Source of the DNA: Leishmania infantum JPCM5
Taxonomy: Eukaryota; Euglenozoa; Kinetoplastea; Trypanosomatida; Trypanosomatidae
Direction of reading: 5' to 3'
Assembly: GCF_000002875.2 (NCBI RefSeq)
Contig: NC_009404.2
Span: 471,501-535,500 of the forward strand
Length of the DNA: 64,000 nt
In this document: positions 1 through 9,194 of the stretch, piece by piece
Numbering within the stretch: position 1 is the first letter of the stretch
Layout of the letters: the number at the start of each line of letters is the position of its first letter
Position numbers and translations under genes: made by a program
Notes under the pieces: generated by a model
Told to the model about the DNA's origin: nothing
The model's database searches: none
What the model saw: only the letters and a program-made list of their open reading frames with translations

Positions 1-3000
1 TTCCGCCGGACCTTATACCGACTGCCTACTGCCCCCCACTCACCGACATTGAGATCACGACCGCTGAGGACGGCCTCGCTTCCTCAGGAACCTTGGCAGC
101 ATCCCCTGTGCCTCCGGTACCGCACCTCTTGCTGCTGTCGCTGATTGTGTACGAGGGCGCCTTCGTGCGTGGACGACGGCATGGGCGAGGTCGTCTGACG
201 GCGTACGGGCGAATGGTGCTGGAGTGCACCTGGTCAGAGGATGTGCCATGTCTGGCAGTGCCATGGCCCATATCCTCAGCAGCAACGTCAGCGGCGTCTC
301 CGGCGCCGACGCTCTGGAACGTGAGCGCGCACGTGTGGGCACCCGCGGCCGCAAAGCCGACGCTGTCGCTCCCACACGTCAGCCAAAATGCACCACGAGC
401 TTGCATCACGAACACGGATGGCACCAAAGCAGCCGAAGCACGTCGCTCTCCCTCCTGCGCACCCTCAGGGACGTGGTCGGTGAGAGCGACGGAGGCGTAC
501 ATGGGCTCCTTGATGCTGGCAACGGTAGCGAGCAAGAAGCTGCTCGCCAAGATGGAGGCATGCATGGGAAGTGCTGGGGCTTCCCTGGTGGCGAAGGCGG
601 TAACCGACCTGCACGGCGCGCGTTACGTCGCTCTTCCTGTTCCCCACCCCTGGCCCTCGTCGGACGGCGTGGATCTCTGCGACGCCTTCTGTGGGTTGGG
701 CTGGGCGAATCACGTAGTGCTCCTCCCAGATGGTTTCGGCGAAGCACACTTTAGGGCAGACAGCGGCCTGGCGCGCTCTGCCGCGCCGCCTGCATCGTGT
801 ACACTGACCGTATCTGCTCTTGGTGGTCTCTTTCAGCCGCCACTCTGGGTGCCAGAGACCTCCTCTGCTGCCCTGTTCATGCACACCTCCCTCCCATTAC
901 CGTCTTCTTGTTGGCAGTACTGCGGTCAATGGTCAGCTGGCCTCCCGCACGGCTTCGGGGCAGCAGCCGAGCGGCTTACCGACCCCACCGCCGCCTCCCT
1001 TGCCTCGTCTGCCTCCACTGCTGGTGCAGGGCCACCGCAGTACCCGTGGCGCTCGCTCTTCCTTGGGCAGTACGTGAACGGGAAGCGACATGGGCCGGGG
1101 ACCTATCACGGTGCGCAGGGCAGTGAGGCCACAGAGGTGGTCCTGTGTGGTACGTGGCCGCGCCACGGGCGGAGCGGCACCGCTGCTGCTGCTGCTGCTC
1201 GCGCAGATGAAGAACAGACAGCGGCGAGCGTCGTGCTTTTGCCCGCCTCCTTCGGCAGCGGTGTTACCCGTGCCGCCGGCTTTGGAGCCGCAGCTGCCGC
1301 CTCTTCCCCACATTCGCCGCCGCTCTCGTCATCGTTCTTTTCTGTGCAGTGCGTTTGCTGGAGCGACAGCGGCGCCGACGAAGGCAGAAAGCCTGAATGC
1401 GGCAGCGGCAGCTGTGGAGGGGGGTTCTTCCCGGTCGCGAAACTGCGGCAATCTGCTGCAGCGTTGAGCGGCATGTGGGAGCCGCTGTTCCGCGCCGTGG
1501 ACGACGCGGTGGCTGGGCAGAGCCCTACACTGTTGATCGGCGACGAAGATCCCAGTGATGGAACCAGAGGTGGGTGTGGAGGCGACGAAGCTGCCGTATC
1601 CGATGCCTCTCCATCGCGCAAGGCGCTGCTGTGGCGGCGAGCATGTCGAGTAGTCGACAGCTTCGTTGTCTCCCCCGAGTGTGTCGCGGTGCTGAGCACC
1701 TTTCATGCTTGCTTTGCCTTCGTGTACGGGGAAGACGTGGCCGCCGTGGCGGCAGAGGAAGGAGCAACAGCAACAACGGCTTCCGCGACTGTCACAACGC
1801 CTTCAGGGTCCGAAGAAGCGGCGCTGAGGCTTCTGCAGCGCCTCGAGAGTGCTGCGACTGTCGCATCGTCGTCGTCTGCGGCGCCACTCATGGGTTACCC
1901 GTGGTGCCCAGCGCACTCCTGGTGTGCAATGGGGCTTCTAGGCAGCCCATCTGTCTCGATGCGGGGGACACAGGGTGGCCCCGGATTTGCGGCCTGCCTC
2001 CACTCGGGACTGTCAGACGGCGCCACACATTATCAGCCTCCACCCACCGCCTCGCGCCTTGGCACACGCCAGCCCAGCGGCTACACCAGAACAGCCTGCT
2101 CGGAAAGAAGCGCAAATGGCGCTCTGCTGCGACCCCCGCTCAGCGCCGCGGCCGCCGCTCTCGAGCCGTTTGCTGCGGCCCACACCTTCACCCACGCCAT
2201 GCACGCGGCCGCCGCCTTCGTCTCCTCCCTCCGTCTCCGACTTCTCTCCTGCTTCGCCGCCTACCCAGACCTCTGTGAGGTGGTCATGGGGGACAAGGAA
2301 TGCGAGGACAAGATTGTGCAATACTGCTGGCACATCGTCTTTGGCTACGTGGGGTCAGTGCTGGTGAGGAGGGCGACCGCCGTTGCGGTAGCTGATGTGC
2401 GTCTCGTGTGGGAGCTGCTCGGACTCAAGAGCCAGAGGGGCGGGAAGGAAACGCTGACAGACTACTTCGTGGCCCTGCGTCGGTGTCGCACTCTGACGAG
2501 AGAGGACATAGCCACTGTGGCGTGTGCCGACGTTTTGGAAGCGTGTGAGGCAGGCGGGCATTCTCCGCTAAACGAGTGCGCCAGGCGTCTCGGAAAGTTG
2601 CTGGAGCTGCACGCGACAGCTGCTTCGTCGTCCCCCGTGCATGGCACGCCAGTCGACCGTATCTCCAGCGAGCTGCAAGAAATGACGACTTTCCTCTCAC
2701 AACTGCATGCCTTGTTAGGCACCGCGGGAAAAAGCAGCGGTCGCGTGAAGAGCTCCGCGGATCATTTGTCCGGGTCCGAGGGAGAAGACGTGACGATGGC
2801 GGCGACGTTCACGTTGGCGCAGCGGGAAGCGCTGCTTCGCTGGGTTCTCTTTTCGGCGACCGCGGGCCACACGGCGGTTGCCTCTTTTCCATCACGCAGC
2901 GTGGTAGGGCGGCACCCGTTCGCGTTCCTTTTGGTTGCTCATTTCCTGCTCAGTGGCCGAGTCATCCCTGCGTACCCTGTGCTGGTCGGTGATAGCAGCG

Positions 3001-4727
3001 GATGCCCCTCGCGGCACGGTCTTCTGCGGCTTCTCACAGACATGGGGAGAGCCACGAGAGAGCTGATGCACACGTACCCCTCCGTCCGCTGGCGGGCTCT
3101 CCTCCCCTCGCCGGCTGCGCCAATGCATGTATGGACGATGTCTGCGGTGTGCCCGCTGGACACGTTAGCGCTGAAACTGGAGTACGTGCTCAGTCATTGT
3201 GCGGCTCTGCACCTCTGCGCGTCCTGCCGTGTTCATCTGATCAGTAGTGGTGCCGACGGTGCGTCACCACCCTTGCTGCAGGGTGACGGTGAAGGCGGTT
3301 CGGGCGACACGGACGAATGCAGCGGCGGTGCGCCGAAGGACAGCGCCATCCACCTCAGCGCGCACAGTCTGTCTCGCGAGGCACAGCAGTGGTGCCGGTG
3401 CGAGCTTACGGACCGTCTCACTGCGCCGCTCCTGGAGGCGCGCCTTCAGCATTACTGGGATCGTCTCACGCGGAGCTCCGCGCAGCACAGTAGTCCCAAT
3501 CACCACCCCGCACGAGTTGATGGGACTGAGGATCATCGCCGCAACGACGCGATCCCGCCGTCCCCGTTGATGCGGTGGTTGCTGCTTTGTTTGCAGGGCG
3601 TGTTGAGTGGTCCACTCCAGCCTCAGCCGGTGGTGAGACCGTCTAGCGGCACTGCCCCGGCGGACTCGGCCTCCATGCGGCGTCGCACCAATCAGGCCTC
3701 TTCACAGTCGCCTAGGCAGTCCTGCTCGACCGCGCTTCCGACTCGCTACACCTGGAAGAAGTTTATCAGCGCCGTCTTCTTCAGCCCTGCAGAACGAGAG
3801 GAGTGGATCTCAGCCCACAGCCCCACCACCACCGCAGTCGCCTGTGCTCTGTCCTTGATGGACAGCTGCTACGTGGCTGCTCTCGCCTATACGCTCCGCG
3901 AGCTTGCCGGCATAGAGCTGGACCTCAGAGTGCGCTTTGTGTTCGAAGACGATGACGAGGACGAGGAGAGGAGCGCCGATGCCGACAGGCAGGCGGCCAG
4001 CGAGGCAGGCGGGGCGGGCGAGCGTCGTGGTGCGACGGCTTCGGCGGCGTCGTCAGTGCAAATGGAAAGCATCAAGCAGTCGCGGTGTGCGCGGAAGAAC
4101 ATCTTCCTGAGCTCTTCCTCATCCTCATCCTCCATACCTCTGTCGCCGCGGGCAGCGTCTCCGTTGCCGGGACGAAACCTCTCCCCAGACAGTCGCGTGC
4201 AGCGCGCGGCCACGCACGCACATACCGGCGGCAGCAGCAGCAGAAGTGGGAACGGTAGCAGCCACGGTTGCTCGCCAGGCGATGGGGCTACCGCAGCCTC
4301 AACGCAGTCGTCGACCCCGACGCGTCAGCGCCTTCCCGCCTTGCAGCAGGTGTCGCGGCTTGCATGTACGGAGGAACCACCGTGTGATGAACCACCCCGA
4401 GCGAATGGGCGCCTGCGGAGTCAGTCGGCGGCCGTCGCCGGCTCTGTGGCGTCTCCCCTGATGGGTGGTCCTGTGGGAAAGGAGTGGGAGTTGACGCTAG
4501 TGCTCCGACACGGTAATGACGGCGGCGAGCAAGAGACGGCAGCGTCGCCCAACCACCTCTTCTCAACACTCACTTGGGAGGTGATGGAGCAGGTGTGCTC
4601 GACCGTGCTCCATCAGCTGCAAGCCACGGCCCAGCCCGGCGATGCGGCGGAGAGCAAGAAGCTGACGAAGGCAAAGGCAGAGAAATCCAGACGGCGATCA
4701 TCAAAGAGAGAGGCAATATCCATGTAA
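1..4727 (+). CDS. MORN-repeat protein, 5' end outside window
   Basis: Large protein, at least 1,570 residues in the window. The frame is open without a stop from base 3 and the first in-window candidate start is only a TTG at 93, so the true ATG probably lies upstream. Three MORN-type motifs are visible: YEGAFVRGRRHGRG (about 150-190), YCGQWSAGLPHGFG (about 918) and FLGQYVNGKRHGPGTYHG (about 1062). They have the usual Y-x-G-x-W/F/Y-x-x-G-x-x-H-G pattern. MORN repeats commonly mediate lipid or membrane-cytoskeleton contact. The middle (about 2160-3500) looks helical and conserved but I cannot name a domain; a VPS9-like module was considered and not supported. An acidic stretch (about 3946-3975) and a Ser-rich, basic C-terminus follow, ending KREAISM. 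Specific function unknown. Confidence is high that it is a gene, moderate for MORN. Confidence 0.85.
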   Translation, partial: PPDLIPTAYCPPLTDIEITTAEDGLASSGTLAASPVPPVPHLLLLSLIVYEGAFVRGRRHGRGRLTAYGRMVLECTWSEDVPCLAVPWPISSAATSAASPAPTLWNVSAHVWAPAAAKPTLSLPHVSQNAPRACITNTDGTKAAEARRSPSCAPSGTWSVRATEAYMGSLMLATVASKKLLAKMEACMGSAGASLVAKAVTDLHGARYVALPVPHPWPSSDGVDLCDAFCGLGWANHVVLLPDGFGEAHFRADSGLARSAAPPASCTLTVSALGGLFQPPLWVPETSSAALFMHTSLPLPSSCWQYCGQWSAGLPHGFGAAAERLTDPTAASLASSASTAGAGPPQYPWRSLFLGQYVNGKRHGPGTYHGAQGSEATEVVLCGTWPRHGRSGTAAAAAARADEEQTAASVVLLPASFGSGVTRAAGFGAAAAASSPHSPPLSSSFFSVQCVCWSDSGADEGRKPECGSGSCGGGFFPVAKLRQSAAALSGMWEPLFRAVDDAVAGQSPTLLIGDEDPSDGTRGGCGGDEAAVSDASPSRKALLWRRACRVVDSFVVSPECVAVLSTFHACFAFVYGEDVAAVAAEEGATATTASATVTTPSGSEEAALRLLQRLESAATVASSSSAAPLMGYPWCPAHSWCAMGLLGSPSVSMRGTQGGPGFAACLHSGLSDGATHYQPPPTASRLGTRQPSGYTRTACSERSANGALLRPPLSAAAAALEPFAAAHTFTHAMHAAAAFVSSLRLRLLSCFAAYPDLCEVVMGDKECEDKIVQYCWHIVFGYVGSVLVRRATAVAVADVRLVWELLGLKSQRGGKETLTDYFVALRRCRTLTREDIATVACADVLEACEAGGHSPLNECARRLGKLLELHATAASSSPVHGTPVDRISSELQEMTTFLSQLHALLGTAGKSSGRVKSSADHLSGSEGEDVTMAATFTLAQREALLRWVLFSATAGHTAVASFPSRSVVGRHPFAFLLVAHFLLSGRVIPAYPVLVGDSSGCPSRHGLLRLLTDMGRATRELMHTYPSVRWRALLPSPAAPMHVWTMSAVCPLDTLALKLEYVLSHCAALHLCASCRVHLISSGADGASPPLLQGDGEGGSGDTDECSGGAPKDSAIHLSAHSLSREAQQWCRCELTDRLTAPLLEARLQHYWDRLTRSSAQHSSPNHHPARVDGTEDHRRNDAIPPSPLMRWLLLCLQGVLSGPLQPQPVVRPSSGTAPADSASMRRRTNQASSQSPRQSCSTALPTRYTWKKFISAVFFSPAEREEWISAHSPTTTAVACALSLMDSCYVAALAYTLRELAGIELDLRVRFVFEDDDEDEERSADADRQAASEAGGAGERRGATASAASSVQMESIKQSRCARKNIFLSSSSSSSSIPLSPRAASPLPGRNLSPDSRVQRAATHAHTGGSSSRSGNGSSHGCSPGDGATAASTQSSTPTRQRLPALQQVSRLACTEEPPCDEPPRANGRLRSQSAAVAGSVASPLMGGPVGKEWELTLVLRHGNDGGEQETAASPNHLFSTLTWEVMEQVCSTVLHQLQATAQPGDAAESKKLTKAKAEKSRRRSSKREAISM

Positions 4728-5639
4728 GCACACGCGAGGCAGATCACAGCCGTCACTTCACGAGCCTCGATAGGAAAGGGCTGTCGCGGAACAGCAGGAA
4801 CCAAGTAAAGGGTGCTGACTTCACTTTCTCTTTCTCTCTCTTCGCTCTTTCAAGACGACCACGCACCCTCGCATACCAGCACGCGCCTACGCCGTGGTCG
4901 ATAAAGTCAGCCGCACACAAGAGCGAAACAAAAAGGAAATGCGAGTCTATCTCTTGAGTCGTCGAGGGCCGTCGGTCATGCACGGATTCCCGTAATCGCC
5001 ATCGTCTGGCATGATGTGCCCCTCTACTATATGCCACCTCGCCGCCGCTGCTGCTACTGCTGCTCCTCCACGTCTCCATCTTTCTGTATCTCCCCTTCGT
5101 TCTCCTTTCCGGCCCCACACCCTTACACACACACACACACATAAAACTCTCTGTAGTTCGGTAGTGCACTAAGCGGCCTCGCGTCGACCCACACGAGCGC
5201 GCACGTACACAGACGCCCCTCTCTCTCTGCAATCATCACACACTGACGTGCGGGTATCATCGTCAAGAGAAGAGGCTACCACCCATACACCGCCTCTTTA
5301 TTTCTCGCAACTATCTCGTATTCATCTCTCTGGCCGTGACTAGACTCACGTAAGTGCGTGGGGTGCGACTGAGTGCTCCTCCGCTGCCACTTCTCGGCGT
5401 GTGTGCTGGCGCGCGTCTCTTTCTTTCCCTGTTGCTGTGTCTGAGCGGTGGACCCCCCCCTTTGTGCAGCTCACTCACTCGCACGCTCGCTCTCGTCAAG
5501 TGCCTCGGCCGCCCTTCTCCTTTCCCTTTGCTTATAGAGTCCTTCTCCGTTTTCTTTTCGATCGTCTCCTTTTCTCCTGCGCCCTGTTATCCCCTTCCCC
5601 TCCCCACTCCATCCACCGAGCCATCCACTCGCCGCAACG
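4728..5639. other. Intergenic region between MORN and CxCCSK genes
   Basis: No convincing gene. It contains a short CA run near 5122-5142 and long CT-rich stretches from about 5370 onward, consistent with a 3' UTR followed by a pyrimidine-rich trans-splicing region for the next gene. Confidence 0.7.
5512..5537 (+). promoter_or_regulatory. Candidate trans-splice acceptor for the CxCCSK gene
   Basis: A pyrimidine tract runs into ..CTTATAG, with AG at 5536-5537, about 100 bases upstream of the ATG at 5640. Kinetoplastid mRNAs receive a spliced leader at such sites. Inferred from pattern only; other AGs nearby are possible. Confidence 0.45.
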
Positions 5640-8600
5640 ATGGACACAACGACAGACTACAACACTATCCTGCACCGAAAAGACAAGGTGACGCAGAAAG
5701 TCGTGGACGTCGCAGCTGCAGGGATGCAACCCACCGCCGAGGAGAAGAGTGCCGCCACGGCCTTCGACGGCGATGGCAACACTACTGTCGAGCGTGAGTC
5801 TCTCGAAGCCACGGACGAGGAGGAGACGACCAACACCTACGACGAGCCGCAGGCAGGCAAGCGAAAGTCGTCTGAGTCGAGCAGCAGCAGCACCACAGTG
5901 AGCGGCAGCAGCTCGGTCTCGCGCTCGGAGACTGGTTCCCCGAAGGATGCCGCAGGCGCCCTGCTCACCGGTGGCCACGGCGCTTCGGGCGACGGGACAG
6001 TGCAGGTTGTGATGTATGCGAAGCGTGTGACATACTCGTACAAAGAATCTCAGCCCTTCCTGAACGCAACCACGCCGCCGAGCATCACGGCAGGACAGGA
6101 GCAGTGCCCGACTACGTCTGCAAACACGAGCGCCGCCTTCCCTGAAGGCGTTTCTCATCTTCTGGAGCCGGCCATGCCAACGCCACCGCGCAGCAACTTC
6201 GTTGGTGGTCCCGGTGGTCCAGGTCGCTCCGGGCCTCGCGGCGTGGCAGCGTACATGCAGCTCTCCCCTCCCCCCTCTGCTCCACAGACAACCGGCGCGA
6301 GCGCGTTATACCCCTTCTCCAACAGTTACGCGGTTCCGCCGAGCACCGCCGTCAACGCTCCGTCGTTCTCGACCGCCTACCCCAATAGCACCAGCGCCGG
6401 CGCAGGATACTCTGCTGCGTACGCGACTGAGCAGGCACCGTACGACGATTTCACAGGCGGACTCGCAACTCACGCGGCTGGCCCGTCCGCCGCTGTTGAC
6501 CCCTCGCGGAAGCACACCGAGAAGGAGCCCGCACGGCGGAAGCGTCGCTGGGGCGCCGCTGCAGACGCGGACGAGAACCAGCCGCGCCGCAGCCGCCGTA
6601 TCCACATACAGGACGAAGCCGTGGAGGAGGACGAGGAGTACGCGGACGAGGAGGGCGAGGGCTCGCATGAGGCGTACACCGGCAGCAGCTACTCGGACGA
6701 AGAAGGCAGCTACAGTTACAGTGGAAACGAGGAGGACTATGAGTACTACGAAGAGTTCTACGAGGAGGAGGTAGAGGAGGATGAGGAGGATGAGGAGGAA
6801 CCGCGCATCGACATTATCGAGGGCAGCGGCCACGGTAACACGCTGCACGATATCCTTTACGGTACCCCAAAGGCTGGCGCGAACGCGAACGGGAACTACA
6901 GCAGAGACCTCCGCGAGTCCGTGCGGTTAGACAGTCCCTACCACACGCCGACGGAGGACAAGCAGGAGCCCCCTCGCTACGGCCACCTACACCCGCGTCA
7001 CGACGGCGAGGAAGACGAAAAAGAGGGCCGCCTCCGCTCCACATCTGCCCACTCGTGGGAGGCCGCAGCTAAAGTGGCGGCGGCGCACCGTCGTTCTGCG
7101 ACGCCGGAGCGCGTGAGTCGGCATCACCACCACCACAAGAAGTCAGCCAAGGGCTACGAGGGAACAGACAGCGAGGATGGCGAGAATCACCACCACTCCG
7201 CTGCTGGTGCCGGCAAGAAGCACAGGAAAAGCGTGTATGAGCACGGCGAGCCCTACACGGAGGGCACCTTCAAGGTCAAGGGCAGGAGGAGCAAGAAGGA
7301 CAAGGCGGGAGGCCACTACGGAGCCATGACGGATCTCGACGACATTATGGAGCAGAGCACGGCCGACTCGGGCAGCGCAAGCAACGAAGCGCCACATGAA
7401 CCGGCTGGCAAGGACAGCCGGGCAGCCTTCCGCCCGTTGGGCTCTAGCGACACCGAGGATGTCGATGACTTCACCGCCCCTTCCAGAAGTCTCTCGCGCA
7501 ACCGCAAGAATCGGCAGCTCGCCAAGGAAGTGAATGAAGAGGACCGTCTCCACCACCGCAGCGGTGCCGAGAGCATGAAGGCGACAAGGACCACGAAGTT
7601 GGACGCCAAGGACGGCGGCAAGGTGATTAGGGAGGAGGAGCCTATCAACACGCCGTCGCAGCAGAAGCGCGCGGGTGCGGGCGACGAGGCTTCGGGTTCG
7701 ACGGAGCATGAGGACGAAGGTAGCTCGTCAGACAGGGGCGCGAAGAGGGAGGACAGGAAGAAGCCCAAGGGTGGCCTCCTCATTAAGTGTGCCTGCTGCT
7801 CAAAGGAGAAAAACACCGACGCCAAGGCCAGCGGGAAGGAGAACGAGGATGAGGCGCTCAAGGGTGGCCTCCTCATTAAGTGTGCCTGCTGCTCAAAGAA
7901 GAAGGAGAGTGACGCCATGGCCAACGGGAAGGAGAGCAAGACGAAGTCCAAGTGTTGCCTCTCCAGCAAGTGTCGCTGCTGCTCGAAAAAGAAGGACAGC
8001 GACGCCATGGCCAACGGGAAGGAGAGCAAGACGAAGTCCAAGTGTTGCCTCTCCAGCAAGTGCCGCTGCTGCTCGAAAAAGGACAGCGACGCCAAGGCCA
8101 AAGAAAAGGAAGACAAGAAGCCCAAGCGTGGCCTTATCATTACTTGTAGCTGCTGCTCGAAGGAGAAGGGCAGCGACGTCAAGGCCAGCGAGAAGAAGCC
8201 CAAGGATTCCATCCTCTTTAACTGTGTCTGCTGCTCAAAGAAGGACAGCGGCGCCAAGGACAGGAAGGACAAGAAGCCCAAGGGCGGTAGCGGTGGCATT
8301 TTCAGCTGTCTCTTCGCCATGTGCAGCGGCAAGAAGAGTACCAAGGATCAGGTGGCGGACAAGAAGGGCAAGGAAACCGACGAGGAGGAAGAGAATTCCG
8401 ACGCGGCAGCCCCATCCAAGTGTCTCACCACGTCCCCTGTCGAGAGTCCAGTATATCGTCAGCTCAGTAGCCGGCAGTTGAACCGGAAGAGTGACAAGAA
8501 GGTAGACAGGGCGTTCAAGGTTTCCAAGTCACGGCAGGCGAAGCAGCAGGAGGAAGAGGAAGAAGTCACCGCTGAAACATCAAAGTCTGCGTCCTCGGTC

Positions 8601-9194
8601 TCGTCAGCGGCGATGACAGGCGAGTTTGAAGACCGAAGCGAGGACAGTGCCTCGTTCCCTCCAAAGAACGCGAAGCGCGGCGGCACTCAAGCCCTGTCTG
8701 ATAGCGCTCGTGTTGCAGCAGCCGCGTTGAGTCAAGAAGAATCTGAGAGCGAGGCGAGTGCACCGGTCAGCAAGAAGGCATCGTATCAGCTGACCCCGAG
8801 GCCCTCGCCACGCTCGGCTGGTCAGGTTCACCGTCGGCACAGTCGCACTGGGTCCGCGAGGGTGCAGAGAGGCACTGCCGCATCCTTCACTGATCACTCG
8901 CGCTTTCACACAAAGCCGGAGAACCCCGGTGTTGTGATTCCTGTGGACGTGAGTGATGTCGACGAGAGCGACGAGTCGAGCGTCTCGAACTCGGCCAAGG
9001 CGCAGCAAAAGCGAAGTCACCGCCATCGCCAAACACGAGTCGTCGAGTATCGAAACAAACACAGAAGAGAGAGGAGCAGTCAGCGCAAAAGGGCTGAGAG
9101 CAGCCGCGCCGACAGAGCTATGCTGCTCAATGAGAAGCCGAAGAATAGATCCTCGTCCAGTGCGGGTGGGAAGCGGTCATTCTCAGCATCGTGA
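5640..9194 (+). CDS. Low-complexity protein with tandem CxCCSK repeats
   Basis: 1,184 residues from an ATG; family not recognised. In order: a Ser-rich N-terminal region; a Pro/Gly/Ala/Ser-rich region (about 150-290); a strongly acidic Glu/Asp/Tyr stretch (about 325-395); a His cluster (RHHHHHKKS, near 495); then from about residue 707 a tandem array. Each unit has a short hydrophobic segment, a C-x-C-C-S-K core and a Lys/Asp/Ser-rich linker of about 30 residues. I count six clear cores (CACC, CACC, CRCC, CRCC, CSCC, CVCC) and a seventh degenerate one (SCLFAMCSGKK, about 890). The C-terminus is very basic. No signal peptide or clear membrane segment. The Cys cores beside Lys could be acylation sites or metal ligands; this is inference. 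Much of it is probably disordered. Confidence 0.85.
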   Translation: MDTTTDYNTILHRKDKVTQKVVDVAAAGMQPTAEEKSAATAFDGDGNTTVERESLEATDEEETTNTYDEPQAGKRKSSESSSSSTTVSGSSSVSRSETGSPKDAAGALLTGGHGASGDGTVQVVMYAKRVTYSYKESQPFLNATTPPSITAGQEQCPTTSANTSAAFPEGVSHLLEPAMPTPPRSNFVGGPGGPGRSGPRGVAAYMQLSPPPSAPQTTGASALYPFSNSYAVPPSTAVNAPSFSTAYPNSTSAGAGYSAAYATEQAPYDDFTGGLATHAAGPSAAVDPSRKHTEKEPARRKRRWGAAADADENQPRRSRRIHIQDEAVEEDEEYADEEGEGSHEAYTGSSYSDEEGSYSYSGNEEDYEYYEEFYEEEVEEDEEDEEEPRIDIIEGSGHGNTLHDILYGTPKAGANANGNYSRDLRESVRLDSPYHTPTEDKQEPPRYGHLHPRHDGEEDEKEGRLRSTSAHSWEAAAKVAAAHRRSATPERVSRHHHHHKKSAKGYEGTDSEDGENHHHSAAGAGKKHRKSVYEHGEPYTEGTFKVKGRRSKKDKAGGHYGAMTDLDDIMEQSTADSGSASNEAPHEPAGKDSRAAFRPLGSSDTEDVDDFTAPSRSLSRNRKNRQLAKEVNEEDRLHHRSGAESMKATRTTKLDAKDGGKVIREEEPINTPSQQKRAGAGDEASGSTEHEDEGSSSDRGAKREDRKKPKGGLLIKCACCSKEKNTDAKASGKENEDEALKGGLLIKCACCSKKKESDAMANGKESKTKSKCCLSSKCRCCSKKKDSDAMANGKESKTKSKCCLSSKCRCCSKKDSDAKAKEKEDKKPKRGLIITCSCCSKEKGSDVKASEKKPKDSILFNCVCCSKKDSGAKDRKDKKPKGGSGGIFSCLFAMCSGKKSTKDQVADKKGKETDEEEENSDAAAPSKCLTTSPVESPVYRQLSSRQLNRKSDKKVDRAFKVSKSRQAKQQEEEEEVTAETSKSASSVSSAAMTGEFEDRSEDSASFPPKNAKRGGTQALSDSARVAAAALSQEESESEASAPVSKKASYQLTPRPSPRSAGQVHRRHSRTGSARVQRGTAASFTDHSRFHTKPENPGVVIPVDVSDVDESDESSVSNSAKAQQKRSHRHRQTRVVEYRNKHRRERSSQRKRAESSRADRAMLLNEKPKNRSSSSAGGKRSFSAS
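7762..8340 (+). repeat. Coding tandem repeat, units of about 90 bp
   Basis: In-frame tandem repeat inside the CxCCSK gene. The best pair, 7911-7990 and 8001-8080, is offset by 90 bases and nearly identical. The first two units (near 7771 and 7864) share the run encoding GGLLIKCACCSK at a 93-base offset. Later units diverge but keep the CxCC core. Confidence 0.8.

Noticed and set aside
2820..3260. VPS9 domain in the MORN protein (alsin-like plan)
   Set aside because: MORN plus VPS9 is a known combination and one stretch is faintly similar, but the conserved VPS9 core residues are not apparent.
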